DNA from: Paludibacteraceae bacterium
GTDB taxonomy: Bacteria > Bacteroidota > Bacteroidia > Bacteroidales > Paludibacteraceae
NCBI GenBank assembly: GCA_017553575.1
Contig: JAFZKQ010000101.1
Location: 1 to 35,430 of the forward strand
DNA: 35,430 nt
Direction: 5' to 3'
The stretch's first letter is position 1; each line of letters begins with the position of its first letter. Both the position numbers and the translations under genes were made by a program. Under the pieces are notes generated by a model. It was not told the DNA's origin. It searched no databases and saw nothing but the letters and a program-made list of their open reading frames with translations. Below are positions 25,898-33,716 of the stretch, piece after piece.

Positions 25898-26830
25898 ATG
25901 AACAGAAAATTACTTTTATTAGGTTCAGCTCTTGCATTCCTTGCATCATGCCAAAACAACAATACGCCAAGCAACAACAATTCCGAGGAAAGCGAGCCCG
26001 AAACCACAGCCGTTTGGCCGAAAGTTGACCAAGACGGCAATTATGTCAGACAAGAGAATGATCCGATGTTTCTCGTTTCTGACCCTTTCAGGAAGCAATT
26101 CATTCACCCTACTGATCAAAACGACACGATTAGTAACACCAATGAATATACCAAATTCTTATGGAAAGATTTCGTCCTGAAAATCGCTTCAGGCGAGTTC
26201 TTCTGCGGACCTGATGCAGGCATGTACGTTCCAGAAAAATTCGAATCCATGAGAGGTCCGCTCTTCGTTCCAATCGATCAAGAAGAGACCATCAAACTCT
26301 CTAAGCAATTGAATACGCAATGGTTCGACTTGGTGCCTGTCGCTTTCACGGAGAAGGCCATGGCTAACAGGCAAGTTCTCAGTTTCGCCGACAAGAAGAG
26401 TTGGAACGACATCAGAAGAATGGATGACAGCATCCAAATCAAATTGGTCGAGAAATACGAAATGGCTATTGAGCACACCGAGTGGTTGGCCAACATCAAC
26501 AACAACACGATCAACCTCTATCAGGTTCAGTTCAAGCCAAAGGACAACCAAGTCACGGCTACTATCGTCGCTGTTAAGGAGGACGGATCATTCCTCACCC
26601 ACGACGAAAAGACCAAGTTGGAAGAAGACGGAAAGATCATTTGGAATGTTGATGACGAAGACAACATCAAAAATGCACCAAGCATCGCTTGTGTGTTGGA
26701 GTCGGAAGGCAACGCCATCGAGATCTACTACATCGAAAGAGCTCCAGAGAGCCTATCCACAGGTGTCTATGTGCTCCGTGCAAACAGCCTCAACAAGGTT
26801 TGCATGAACGATTGGTACGTAAAACAATAA
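25898..26830 (+). CDS. Lipoprotein of unknown function
   Basis: A 310-residue exported lipoprotein. The signal peptide ends in the lipobox LASC, with the acylated Cys18 followed by QNNN, so it lacks the acidic export signal that sends many Bacteroidales lipoproteins to the cell surface and may stay periplasmic. After a Ser/Asn/Glu-rich linker (about 19-40) comes a soluble domain that I do not recognise. Its C-terminal third (from NLYQVQFKPKDNQVTATIVAVKEDGSFL) is beta-rich. It precedes the TPM and LemA genes by 48 bases with a hairpin in between, so it may share their transcript. Confidence 0.85.
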   Translation: MNRKLLLLGSALAFLASCQNNNTPSNNNSEESEPETTAVWPKVDQDGNYVRQENDPMFLVSDPFRKQFIHPTDQNDTISNTNEYTKFLWKDFVLKIASGEFFCGPDAGMYVPEKFESMRGPLFVPIDQEETIKLSKQLNTQWFDLVPVAFTEKAMANRQVLSFADKKSWNDIRRMDDSIQIKLVEKYEMAIEHTEWLANINNNTINLYQVQFKPKDNQVTATIVAVKEDGSFLTHDEKTKLEEDGKIIWNVDDEDNIKNAPSIACVLESEGNAIEIYYIERAPESLSTGVYVLRANSLNKVCMNDWYVKQ

Positions 26831-26835
26831 AAACA

Positions 26836-26862
26836 TGTGGGAGGGGCAACACCTCTCCCACA
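26836..26862 (+). other. Intercistronic hairpin between lipoprotein and TPM genes
   Basis: TGTGGGAGGGG (26836-26846) pairs with CCTCTCCCACA (26852-26862) through eleven pairs with one G-U and a five-base CAACA loop. No T-run follows, so it is more likely an mRNA stability or processing element than a terminator. Confidence 0.65.
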
Positions 26863-26878
26863 CAATCTCCAAATAGGA

Positions 26879-27754
26879 ATGAAAAGAATCATTTATATCC
26901 TACTGTCGCTATTCTGTGCCATAACCACTTATGCTGCCACCTATAAAAGTGTGGATCAAATAAAGATGGTCTATTTGGAAGACAGTACTCGGTATGTATG
27001 CAACCCTGACGGAATTCTATCAGAAGACTCCGTAGCCCAAATGGACGCTATGATTGAGTATTTAGAAGATAGTACCTCCATCCAAATTGTGGTCGTCGCC
27101 GTTGAGAAAATCGAAAGCGGTGACTGCTTCCAATTTGCGACAGACTTGGGTAACCACTATGGCATTGGGCAAAAGAAGACAAGCAACGGATTGGTGATTC
27201 TTCTCTCCACGAAAGACCGTTGCATCCAATTCGCGACAGGTAGCGGATTGGAAAGTTATCTGCCAGATGCCATCTGCAAGCGTATCCAAAACCGATACAT
27301 GATTGATGCTCTTAGTCAAGGAGACTACAACAAAGCCATGACTGCCGGTGTCCGTGCAGTCTGCGGCTACCTCGACGGCTCCATGAAAGCTGAGATTGAG
27401 GACGAAGAGGACACGGACATCTTCATGACCATATTGGGATTCCTCGGTCTAACCGGACTCCTAACTTGGTACACCAGACGAAAGATGAAGAAATGTCCGA
27501 ACTGCAAGAAGATTGGTTTGGAAAAGAAAGGCAGTACGAAGTTGGCGGAGACACGTACCTACAAACGCTACGAAGACGTGTATGTATGTAAGTATTGCGG
27601 CCAGACCGTGAAACGTCCATACACCATAGCCACAGGAACAAGAAGCAGTGGCGGAAGTTTCGGCGGAGGCTTCAGTAGCGGAGGAGACAGCAACCCAGGC
27701 GGACACTTCGGCGGTGGACACTTCGGTGGAGGTGGAGCAGGCTCCCGATTCTAA
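26879..27754 (+). CDS. TPM-domain membrane protein with zinc ribbon and Gly-rich tail
   Basis: A 291-residue protein of the TPM (YgcG-like) family. A signal peptide covers about 1-19. The TPM domain (about 37-165) begins with VCNPDGILSEDSVAQMDAMI and contains IQIVVVAVEKI and LVILLSTKDRCIQFATGSGLE. One membrane helix lies at about 181-198. A four-Cys zinc-ribbon-like module follows on the other side (CPNC 206-209, CKYC 237-240). The end is a Gly/Ser-rich tail (GSFGGGF...GGGGAGSRF). TPM domains are linked to membrane protein quality control and, in plants, photosystem repair; the role here is not established. It pairs with lemA 47 bases downstream, a recurrent TPM-LemA arrangement. The ATG at 26879 is chosen because it begins the signal peptide. 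Confidence 0.9.
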   Translation: MKRIIYILLSLFCAITTYAATYKSVDQIKMVYLEDSTRYVCNPDGILSEDSVAQMDAMIEYLEDSTSIQIVVVAVEKIESGDCFQFATDLGNHYGIGQKKTSNGLVILLSTKDRCIQFATGSGLESYLPDAICKRIQNRYMIDALSQGDYNKAMTAGVRAVCGYLDGSMKAEIEDEEDTDIFMTILGFLGLTGLLTWYTRRKMKKCPNCKKIGLEKKGSTKLAETRTYKRYEDVYVCKYCGQTVKRPYTIATGTRSSGGSFGGGFSSGGDSNPGGHFGGGHFGGGGAGSRF

Positions 27755-27801
27755 ACATAAAAAGCACAATAAAATATTAACAACATAAAAAAAAAGAAAA
27801 A

Positions 27802-28383
27802 ATGAACAAAACAACATTACTTGTAATTGGTGGTCTCGTTTGCCTCGTTTTTTGGGCAGTCGGTGTTTATAACGGTCTTGTAACAAAAGACGAAGGTGTA
27901 AAGACAGCATGGTCTAACGTTGAAACACAATACCAACGTCGTATGGATTTGATTCCTAACTTGGTCAACACAGTAAAGGGATATGCTGCTCACGAAAAAG
28001 AGACATTAGAAGCCGTAATCAAGGCAAGAGCAGAAGCTACTCAAATCAAACTTGACATCGACGATTTGAGCGAAGAGAACTTGGCAAAGATGCAAGCTGC
28101 ACAAAGCTCATTGAGCGGTGCTCTCGGTCGTTTGATGGCCATCTCAGAGAACTATCCTGAGTTGAAGGCTAACGAGCAATTCCAAGAGTTGCAAGCTCAA
28201 TTGGAAGGAACCGAAAACAGAATCTCGGAGGCTCGTCGCGTATACAACGAAACGGCAAAGGAATACAACACCGATCTCCGCGTATTCCCAGGCTCACTCG
28301 TGGCTAACATCTTCGGTATGAAGAGCCACCCTTACTTCAAGTCTGACGAGAAGGCTAGCCAAGCTCCAACTGTTCAATTCTAA
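27802..28383 (+). CDS. lemA: LemA family membrane protein
   Basis: A 193-residue protein with one N-terminal membrane helix (about 5-24) and a long helical extracytoplasmic domain. The family blocks are plain: the segment WSNVETQYQRRMDLIPNLV, then TVKGYAAHEKETLEAVIKAR, and YNETAKEYNTDLRVFPGSLVA near the C-terminus. The biochemical function of LemA proteins is not known; co-occurrence with TPM proteins suggests a joint envelope task. A strong terminator closes the transcript. Confidence 0.95.
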   Translation: MNKTTLLVIGGLVCLVFWAVGVYNGLVTKDEGVKTAWSNVETQYQRRMDLIPNLVNTVKGYAAHEKETLEAVIKARAEATQIKLDIDDLSEENLAKMQAAQSSLSGALGRLMAISENYPELKANEQFQELQAQLEGTENRISEARRVYNETAKEYNTDLRVFPGSLVANIFGMKSHPYFKSDEKASQAPTVQF

Positions 28384-28407
28384 TAATAAGAACATTTTCA
28401 TGATATC

Positions 28408-28446
28408 CAAAAGGCAAAAACGGCATTCGTTTTTGCCTTTTGCTTT
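28408..28446 (+). terminator. Strong terminator after lemA
   Basis: CAAAAGGCAAAAACG (28408-28422) pairs perfectly over 15 bases with CGTTTTTGCCTTTTG (28428-28442) around GCATT, followed by CTTTT. It is also nearly symmetrical for the opposite strand. It ends the lipoprotein-TPM-lemA transcript. Confidence 0.9.
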
Positions 28447-28470
28447 TCATACCTCCTCAATTCCCTTCCC

Positions 28471-28677
28471 ATGAATATTTACGTCAACGAGAAGAAAATC
28501 CGCATCTTCGAAGGTGCGAAGGTGAGAGATGCCGTCACAAGGTACCTTTCTAGACAAAAAAAGGATTTGTCACTGATCCATAGTGCCGAAATCCAAGATA
28601 AAGAGGGACACACCATCGACCTTGATGGTAGCCTCTGCAAAGAATCATCCATAACCGTTATCCTAAAAGAGCAATGA
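28471..28677 (+). CDS. Small beta-grasp-like protein coupled to the nucleotidase gene
   Basis: A 68-residue cytoplasmic protein (MNIYVNEKKIRIFEGAKVRD...). Its order of strand, strand, helix (AKVRDAVTRYLSRQ) and later strands (AEIQDKEGHTIDLDGSL, SSITVILKEQ) looks like a small ubiquitin/ThiS/MoaD-type beta-grasp fold. The C-terminus is KEQ, not the Gly-Gly needed for sulfur-carrier activity, so that role is unlikely. Its TGA overlaps the ATG of the nucleotidase gene by ATGA, which implies translational coupling. No function is assigned. Confidence 0.72.
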   Translation: MNIYVNEKKIRIFEGAKVRDAVTRYLSRQKKDLSLIHSAEIQDKEGHTIDLDGSLCKESSITVILKEQ

Positions 28678-30107
28678 AAGCATTTCTGAAAGCAACGCTT
28701 CTCGCGCTCCTCTTCGGCAGTTGCCTACAAGCGCAAGAGAAGAAGACAATAAACATCTTGTCTGTCAACGACATGCACGCCAGTATCGAACATTTCCCGA
28801 AATTGGCCTACATAGTAGATAGCATCCGCCAGACAGACCCCGAACTCCTCGTCTTTTCGGCAGGAGACAACCGGACGGGCAACCCGCTCAACGACCGGTA
28901 TGAAGACCCCTCCTACCCGATGACAGCCCTCATGAATGCCGTCGGCTTCAACGGATCCGCCATCGGAAACCACGAATTCGACGCAACGGTCACTGGGTTC
29001 CGCTCTCAGTCCAACCAATCGAACTTCAAATACATCTGCGCCAACATCGACCCGAACGACACGCTGAAGATCAACGTGCAACCCTTCAAGTTCTTCGAAA
29101 GGAACGGCGTCCGCATCGGTGTCCTCGGCATTATCCAACGTGGGACGAACGGCTTGCCCGACACCCACCCGAACAACATCAAGGGCATAAAGTTCTACCC
29201 CGAAGAGGAGACCATCGCCAAATACAAATGGATGCGCGAACAATGCGACATTCTAATCCTGCTGACCCACTGCGGCTTTGAGGCGGATGTGGAGTTCGCA
29301 AAGAAATTCCCCTATTTCGACTTGATCATCGGCGGCCACTCCCACACTAAACTGGATAAACCCGAAATCCACAACGGAGTACTCATCACGCAAACAGAGA
29401 ACAAGTTGAAGTATCTCTCCCATACGCAGATTGAGGTGGAGAACCACAAAGTGATGAATAAGACGACCCACTTGGTTCCCGTCAAAAAATTCAACAAGTC
29501 CGTTCCTGAAATACAAGCAATGGTAGACAAATTCAGCGACAACAAAGAGTTGCAACGCCCTGTCGTCACCATCGACGAGGATTTGACGACCTTCAACGAA
29601 CTAGGTTATCTCCTTTGCGACGGACTGCAAAAGATGACCGATGCTGACATTGCCATCCAAAACTTCGGAGGAATCCGCTACGGCGAATTTCCGAAGGGAA
29701 CAATGACCGTCAACGACCTGCTCCGACTCGACCCGTTCGGCAACGAGGCCGTAATGTACGAACTGACCGGCGAAGAACTGAAAAGCCTGCTCATCGACTG
29801 TCGCCTCCACGACGAAGACCGTTCGCCTGTGATTTCCGGCGCGAAATACGAGATTACCATCGACAAGAAGAATCCCCAAAAGGTGAAAGGCCTTAAGCTA
29901 TTCCAAGAGAACGGGAAACCGTTTGACATGAAGAAGAGATACAAAGTCGTTGTAAACAGTTACATCGCCTCCATCTGCGATTTTCCTCACGAAAAAGACG
30001 AAAAGAGCCTCTTCAAAGTATGCTCCGATCTATTGATGGAATATCTTGAAAACCAAAAACATGTAAACTACAAAGGGAAGGATACTGTCAAAGAGATTTT
30101 CCGATAA
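28674..30107 (+). CDS. Exported 5'-nucleotidase/metallophosphatase family protein
   Basis: A 477-residue protein of the UshA/CpdB-like 5'-nucleotidase family. The export signal (1-20) contains FGSC, so a lipoprotein anchored at Cys17 or a cleaved signal after LQA are both possible. The calcineurin-like metal motifs are present: NDMHA (Asp33, His35), GDN (Asp65, Asn66), GNHE (Asn99, His100), LTHCG and GGHSH. The C-terminal nucleotidase domain (from about 290) has IQNFGGIRYGEFPKGTMTVNDLLRLDPFGN, the substrate-binding block. It likely hydrolyses phosphate from nucleotides or similar esters in the periplasm; specificity is not readable. The first motif ends in Ala where Gly is usual. Confidence 0.92.
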   Translation: MKAFLKATLLALLFGSCLQAQEKKTINILSVNDMHASIEHFPKLAYIVDSIRQTDPELLVFSAGDNRTGNPLNDRYEDPSYPMTALMNAVGFNGSAIGNHEFDATVTGFRSQSNQSNFKYICANIDPNDTLKINVQPFKFFERNGVRIGVLGIIQRGTNGLPDTHPNNIKGIKFYPEEETIAKYKWMREQCDILILLTHCGFEADVEFAKKFPYFDLIIGGHSHTKLDKPEIHNGVLITQTENKLKYLSHTQIEVENHKVMNKTTHLVPVKKFNKSVPEIQAMVDKFSDNKELQRPVVTIDEDLTTFNELGYLLCDGLQKMTDADIAIQNFGGIRYGEFPKGTMTVNDLLRLDPFGNEAVMYELTGEELKSLLIDCRLHDEDRSPVISGAKYEITIDKKNPQKVKGLKLFQENGKPFDMKKRYKVVVNSYIASICDFPHEKDEKSLFKVCSDLLMEYLENQKHVNYKGKDTVKEIFR

Positions 30108-30112
30108 AATTC

Positions 30113-30148
30113 AGGGTAGAGACGTTTTCCGAAGAACGCCTCTACCCT
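30113..30148. repeat. TAGAGACG palindromic repeat, copy 2
   Basis: AGGGTAGAG (30113-30121) pairs with CTCTACCCT (30140-30148), and inner CGTT pairs with AACG around an eight-base loop, with one unpaired base on each side. It follows the nucleotidase stop by five bases and may act as a transcript end, although only a weak T-tract follows. Confidence 0.75.
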
Positions 30149-30183
30149 TATAAAGAAATAAATATCAACCAATTATATCTGAT

Positions 30184-30681
30184 ATGAAAAGCTTCTCCTA
30201 CTCTCAACACCCCGCATTCCTCCCGATTGCAACCTACTTGCTGGCATTACTCTTTTGGGTAGTTCTATACTATTGTGTAAGAGAGTACAACTTCCTAAAT
30301 TGGAATCCCACACCCGACCTCAAAAGTGGCGTATTTAGCATCTGGTTCAAACATATTGCCATCATCCTTGCAATACCCACATTAGGACTATTCACCTACT
30401 ATAAGAGTAAGGAGTCAAGAATCGCTAAATTTCTATTCATTGTTCTATCCATCCTACTATTTTTCCCATGGGCATTATCTCCTATAAGTCACATCCTCAT
30501 AGGTGCTTCTAACTACAAATCACTTTTGCTATCAATCGCACTTATTGCTATACCTTTTTTATTAGCCAATTTTCTAAAAAAGGAATCCATCGGGAACTTT
30601 TTTCTGCTCGCCTGCTGCCTTAGCGCATATCTTGCACCAGAGATCTCTATATTTCCATTGACATTCGGCAACTGGCCGTAA
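30184..30681 (+). CDS. Five-helix membrane protein of unknown function
   Basis: A 165-residue inner-membrane protein with five predicted hydrophobic segments at about 14-32, 57-73, 81-99, 113-131 and 139-157, and charged loops such as KSKESR and KKES between them. I do not recognise the family. Its base composition is more AT-rich than the neighbouring nucleotidase. It is followed by a shared bidirectional terminator and preceded by the palindromic repeat, so it is probably a single-gene unit. Confidence 0.75.
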   Translation: MKSFSYSQHPAFLPIATYLLALLFWVVLYYCVREYNFLNWNPTPDLKSGVFSIWFKHIAIILAIPTLGLFTYYKSKESRIAKFLFIVLSILLFFPWALSPISHILIGASNYKSLLLSIALIAIPFLLANFLKKESIGNFFLLACCLSAYLAPEISIFPLTFGNWP

Positions 30682-30778
30682 GGAACCAAGCCTCTTTACA
30701 AGGTCTGCAAATCACAAAACTGATTTGGTGACGCAATGATGAAGTCAGGTAAACTTCTACAATTCGAGCCAAGCCATA

Positions 30779-30811
30779 AAAAAAAGAGGGAGCCTACACT
30801 CCCTCAATTTT
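30779..30811. terminator. Bidirectional terminator between convergent genes
   Basis: GAGGGAG (30786-30792) pairs perfectly with CTCCCTC (30799-30805), with a run of A on the left (30779-30785) and AATTTTTG on the right. It serves the plus-strand membrane protein and the minus-strand mscS, which end on either side. A degenerate AGAGACGCAA copy (about 30830-30845) lies between it and mscS. Confidence 0.85.
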
Positions 30812-30866
30812 TGTATTACAGCCTTTGAGACAGAGACGCAAGACGTCACGCCACAAAGGAAACGAA

Positions 30867-31772
30867 TCATTTCTGATGCAAATGGACATCCATTTGTGGG
30901 AACGGAATGTTAAGACCTTGCGATCTGAACGTCTCATAGACCTTTTCATTCATCGAAAAGAAAACATCCCAATAGTCCGCCGCAAGCACCCAAGCACGAA
31001 CCGTCAAATCAACAGAACTGCTGTTCAACTTGGACAAAGCCACAAACGGAGCCGGATCTTTCAAAACACGAGCATCCGCCGCCAACATACCTTCGATGAT
31101 GCTTTTAGCCTTCTGGTAATCATCCCCGTAGGCAATACTGAAAACCCAATCGACCCGACGGTTCTCCTCCTTTGAATAGTTGGTCACGATGCCCGTAGAC
31201 AAACCTCCATTAGGAACGATGACCACCTTGTTGTCCAACGTATTGAAAATCGTATTGAAGATCTGAATCTCCTTGACCACACCGACCACGCCTTGCGCCT
31301 CCACGAAGTCACCCACCTTGAAAGGCTTGAAGAGAAGAATCATCACGCCTCCCGCAAAATTCTGCAACGTACCGCTCAAAGCCATACCGATGGCAACACC
31401 GGCAGAAGCAAAGAGAGCCACGAAAGAGGAGGTCTCAATACCCAAAATTCCAATGATCGAAACAATCAAGAAGAAGGTCAGGACGACATTCACCAGACTC
31501 TTCAAGAACGAAGCCAAAGAGATCTCCACGCTCCGACGCTCCAACATCTTCGCAAAAATCGACTTCAATCGGTTGATGATCCATCGCCCGATGAAAAATA
31601 CGACTATCGCCAATACGATTCGCGTTCCCAAACTGAGCAACAAATCAAGCCCCTTCTCCCAAAGGAAACTCAAAACATCTTGATAATTTCCGTTAGCGAC
31701 CATCTCCGGATTCAACACCTTCGCAACAACAGAATCAACCACCGTACTATCCGGCATCACATTTTCATTCAT
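30867..31772 (-). CDS. mscS: MscS-type mechanosensitive channel
   Basis: A 301-residue inner-membrane channel that releases solutes on hypo-osmotic shock. Three membrane helices are followed by the conserved pore-lining and gate region FASAGVAIGMALSGTLQNFAGGVMILLFKPFKVGDFVEAQG (TM3a/b), then the cytoplasmic beta-domain NTIFNTLDNKVVIVPNGGLSTGIVTNYSKE and a C-terminal vestibule (to about 300). The length matches E. coli MscS (286). It lies 12 bases downstream of the Hint-domain lipoprotein, with no terminator or promoter between, so it is probably co-transcribed with it. Confidence 0.95.
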   Translation of the reverse strand: MNENVMPDSTVVDSVVAKVLNPEMVANGNYQDVLSFLWEKGLDLLLSLGTRIVLAIVVFFIGRWIINRLKSIFAKMLERRSVEISLASFLKSLVNVVLTFFLIVSIIGILGIETSSFVALFASAGVAIGMALSGTLQNFAGGVMILLFKPFKVGDFVEAQGVVGVVKEIQIFNTIFNTLDNKVVIVPNGGLSTGIVTNYSKEENRRVDWVFSIAYGDDYQKAKSIIEGMLAADARVLKDPAPFVALSKLNSSSVDLTVRAWVLAADYWDVFFSMNEKVYETFRSQGLNIPFPQMDVHLHQK

Positions 31773-31784
31773 AAACTATTCCTA

Positions 31785-32981
31785 TTATTTATTTAACACC
31801 TCTACCTTCACAAAGAAGCCATTTGCCACAAAAACATCACCACGAGACAAGCCCGTTACCGTATAAGATTCTTGTGGGTCCTCCGCAACATCGCATTTCA
31901 CCAAGACATCAACGGAACCATCCGCCCTCTTGAACTCATCGCCCACAGAAATCTTATTTACGCCCTTAGCATTCGCATATTGGAATGATTTCTTAGGATC
32001 AAAAGAGACCCAACCCTTCGTGGAAAGGATCGCATGGTCTGTCGTACAGGTCAAGCTCTTTCCGCTCTTGAATTGGTAAGTCACATATACTTTGTGGAAA
32101 GCCTTCGCCACACTCTTTACCGTATCCGCACTCAGTTGTGCACCTGCAGATGGAGTAGCCACCACATCACCGGCCTTCAAAGCTTCGATGTTCTTCTCCG
32201 TTCCGTCAGCCATCTTCACCTTCGTACCTTTCACGAAACACAAGACATCCAAACCATTAAAATAGAGTTCCGAAATGGCCGTGTCTTCATACTTGGAACC
32301 AGGATAGACCTCCATAATCTCGAACTTCAACGTCCAATCCTTGGCATTCTTCTCATCCTCCCAGCCATAACCGAGCGTACCGATGTTAAATGTTTGGAGA
32401 CCCATAACGTCACGCAAGTTCAAAATGGCTATCGGCTCATCATTGTAATAGACCTTGAACTTTTTCACACGCGAATTGGCGTGGAACAAAGCCTCCGACT
32501 GCACACAACCATTTGCTATGATAATATCCGTGACACGAGGCGACTTATCCTTAAACTTATAAAGTAGGTACTCACCGACACCCTGTCCTTTCGCACCTTC
32601 CACCCACATCGTCTTCAGGCTAAAATCATGGGCATTTCCCGCCTTATAGGAGTACTTGCCTTGATCCTTCAACGAGGAGGAAGCAATAATTTCATACGGG
32701 CCTCCCGCATTATACCAACTATCGCCACCGCCAATCGTCTGCCAAAAATCATCCTTTGTTTCGTCTCCAACTTCCCAAATATTAGCTTCATCCGCAGTTA
32801 ATTTATACGTATAGTTGGATTGTTTCATCTTCTTCTGTACACTATACCAGCCCGCTGCATCTTTCTCGAAATTAACAGCTTCAACCTTTGAAGGCTCATA
32901 TTCACGGAGTCCCGCTACAGAACAACTGGAGGAGATGAAGACCCCCGCCAATGCCAATAAAAACAAATGCCTGTTATTCAT
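31785..32981 (-). CDS. Lipoprotein with glycan-binding-like domain and C-terminal Hint domain
   Basis: A 398-residue lipoprotein: lipobox SSSC with acylated Cys20. Residues about 80-245 resemble the NADase-type glycan-binding (discoidin-like) domain, with MWVEGAKGQGVGEYLLYKF, NGCVQSEALFHANSRVKKFKVYY and GLQTFNIG. Residues 248-398 form a Hint (Hedgehog/intein) module: first Cys248 in CFVKGTKVKMADGTEKNIEALKAGDVV, block B TTDHAIL (Thr313, His316), and a terminal GLSRGDVFVANGFF in place of the intein HN(C/S/T). The Hint is at the very C-terminus with no extein after it, as in Hedgehog proteins. Self-cleavage before Cys248, releasing the surface part, is inferred. It is followed 12 bases later by mscS. 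Confidence 0.85.
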   Translation of the reverse strand: MNNRHLFLLALAGVFISSSCSVAGLREYEPSKVEAVNFEKDAAGWYSVQKKMKQSNYTYKLTADEANIWEVGDETKDDFWQTIGGGDSWYNAGGPYEIIASSSLKDQGKYSYKAGNAHDFSLKTMWVEGAKGQGVGEYLLYKFKDKSPRVTDIIIANGCVQSEALFHANSRVKKFKVYYNDEPIAILNLRDVMGLQTFNIGTLGYGWEDEKNAKDWTLKFEIMEVYPGSKYEDTAISELYFNGLDVLCFVKGTKVKMADGTEKNIEALKAGDVVATPSAGAQLSADTVKSVAKAFHKVYVTYQFKSGKSLTCTTDHAILSTKGWVSFDPKKSFQYANAKGVNKISVGDEFKRADGSVDVLVKCDVAEDPQESYTVTGLSRGDVFVANGFFVKVEVLNK

Positions 32982-33022
32982 AATTTTTATGGTATAACTG
33001 ATTAAATAATTTAATTACAACT

Positions 33023-33054
33023 CAAATTTACTACTTCAAAAGATTTTCATGAAA
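33023..33054 (-). promoter_or_regulatory. Promoter of the Hint lipoprotein-mscS unit
   Basis: On the minus strand TTTC (33054-33051) is followed by 20 bases and TAAATTTG (33030-33023), a full -7 match. The leader would be about 35 bases to the ATG at 32981. Confidence 0.5.
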
Positions 33055-33130
33055 CAAAATCAAAAAATTTCGTTAAATCAACCACGGAAAATTCATTTAA
33101 CGATTCAATTCTACGGGTTTAAAAATAATG

Positions 33131-33160
33131 TGTAGAGACGCAAAGCCTTGCCTCTCTACA
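33131..33160. repeat. TAGAGACG palindromic repeat, copy 3
   Basis: TGTAGAGA (33131-33138) pairs with TCTCTACA (33153-33160) and GCAA pairs with TTGC inside, with one C/C mismatch. The stop codon TAG of the acetyltransferase gene (33158-33156) lies in the stem, as in copy 1. Confidence 0.8.
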
Positions 33161-33677
33161 ATTCCATCCACCAATGCTCCTTCAGTTCAGCTACAATATC
33201 GTCCCAATCTTGTTGGGTAAAGGTGCCTTCACCCATCATCATGACGGTCATCTCTATGTCACCGAATGATCGGTAAATGTGCGTGGCGCGAAAGCCGTTG
33301 CGTAGGTAAAAGGCATGGCGTCGCTTACGTTGGACTTGGTTCTCGCAAACTTGGTTGGGACTCTCCATGTCCAACACGCATGACTGTCCCTTGTAGTGCT
33401 CAATTAGTTGGGTGAGGATCTGCTGTCCGTAGCCCTCTCCTCGTAAATCCTCACGGACGGCGAAATACCAGTACCAATTGAACGAAGGTCTGGGATAGAC
33501 AATGGTGAACCCAATGAATGTCTCCCCGTCGTAATAGGCGGTAAAGTCTAACGACATCTCCTCGACGAGGCGCATCAGATCGTGCCACGGAATCTGCTCG
33601 TCTGCTGGGAATGCCGTCTCATAAAGCCTTTTTATCTGCTCGGTAGCGTTAGCTGATGTGATTTGTTGGGTTCTCAT
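33156..33677 (-). CDS. GNAT family N-acetyltransferase
   Basis: A 173-residue cytoplasmic acetyl-CoA-dependent acetyltransferase. The acetyl-CoA-binding motif A is LRGEGYGQQIL (78-88) after the strand WYWYFAVRED, and the C-terminal motif HAFYLRNGFRATHIY is typical of the fold. The substrate is not readable. The protein ends in WWMEL and its stop codon is supplied by the palindromic repeat. It follows the membrane protein gene by 39 bases, likely in one transcript. Confidence 0.9.
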   Translation of the reverse strand: MRTQQITSANATEQIKRLYETAFPADEQIPWHDLMRLVEEMSLDFTAYYDGETFIGFTIVYPRPSFNWYWYFAVREDLRGEGYGQQILTQLIEHYKGQSCVLDMESPNQVCENQVQRKRRHAFYLRNGFRATHIYRSFGDIEMTVMMMGEGTFTQQDWDDIVAELKEHWWMEL

Positions 33678-33716
33678 TGTATTAGGGGTATTTCCGAAAT
33701 TTGTCTTTCCTTACAT

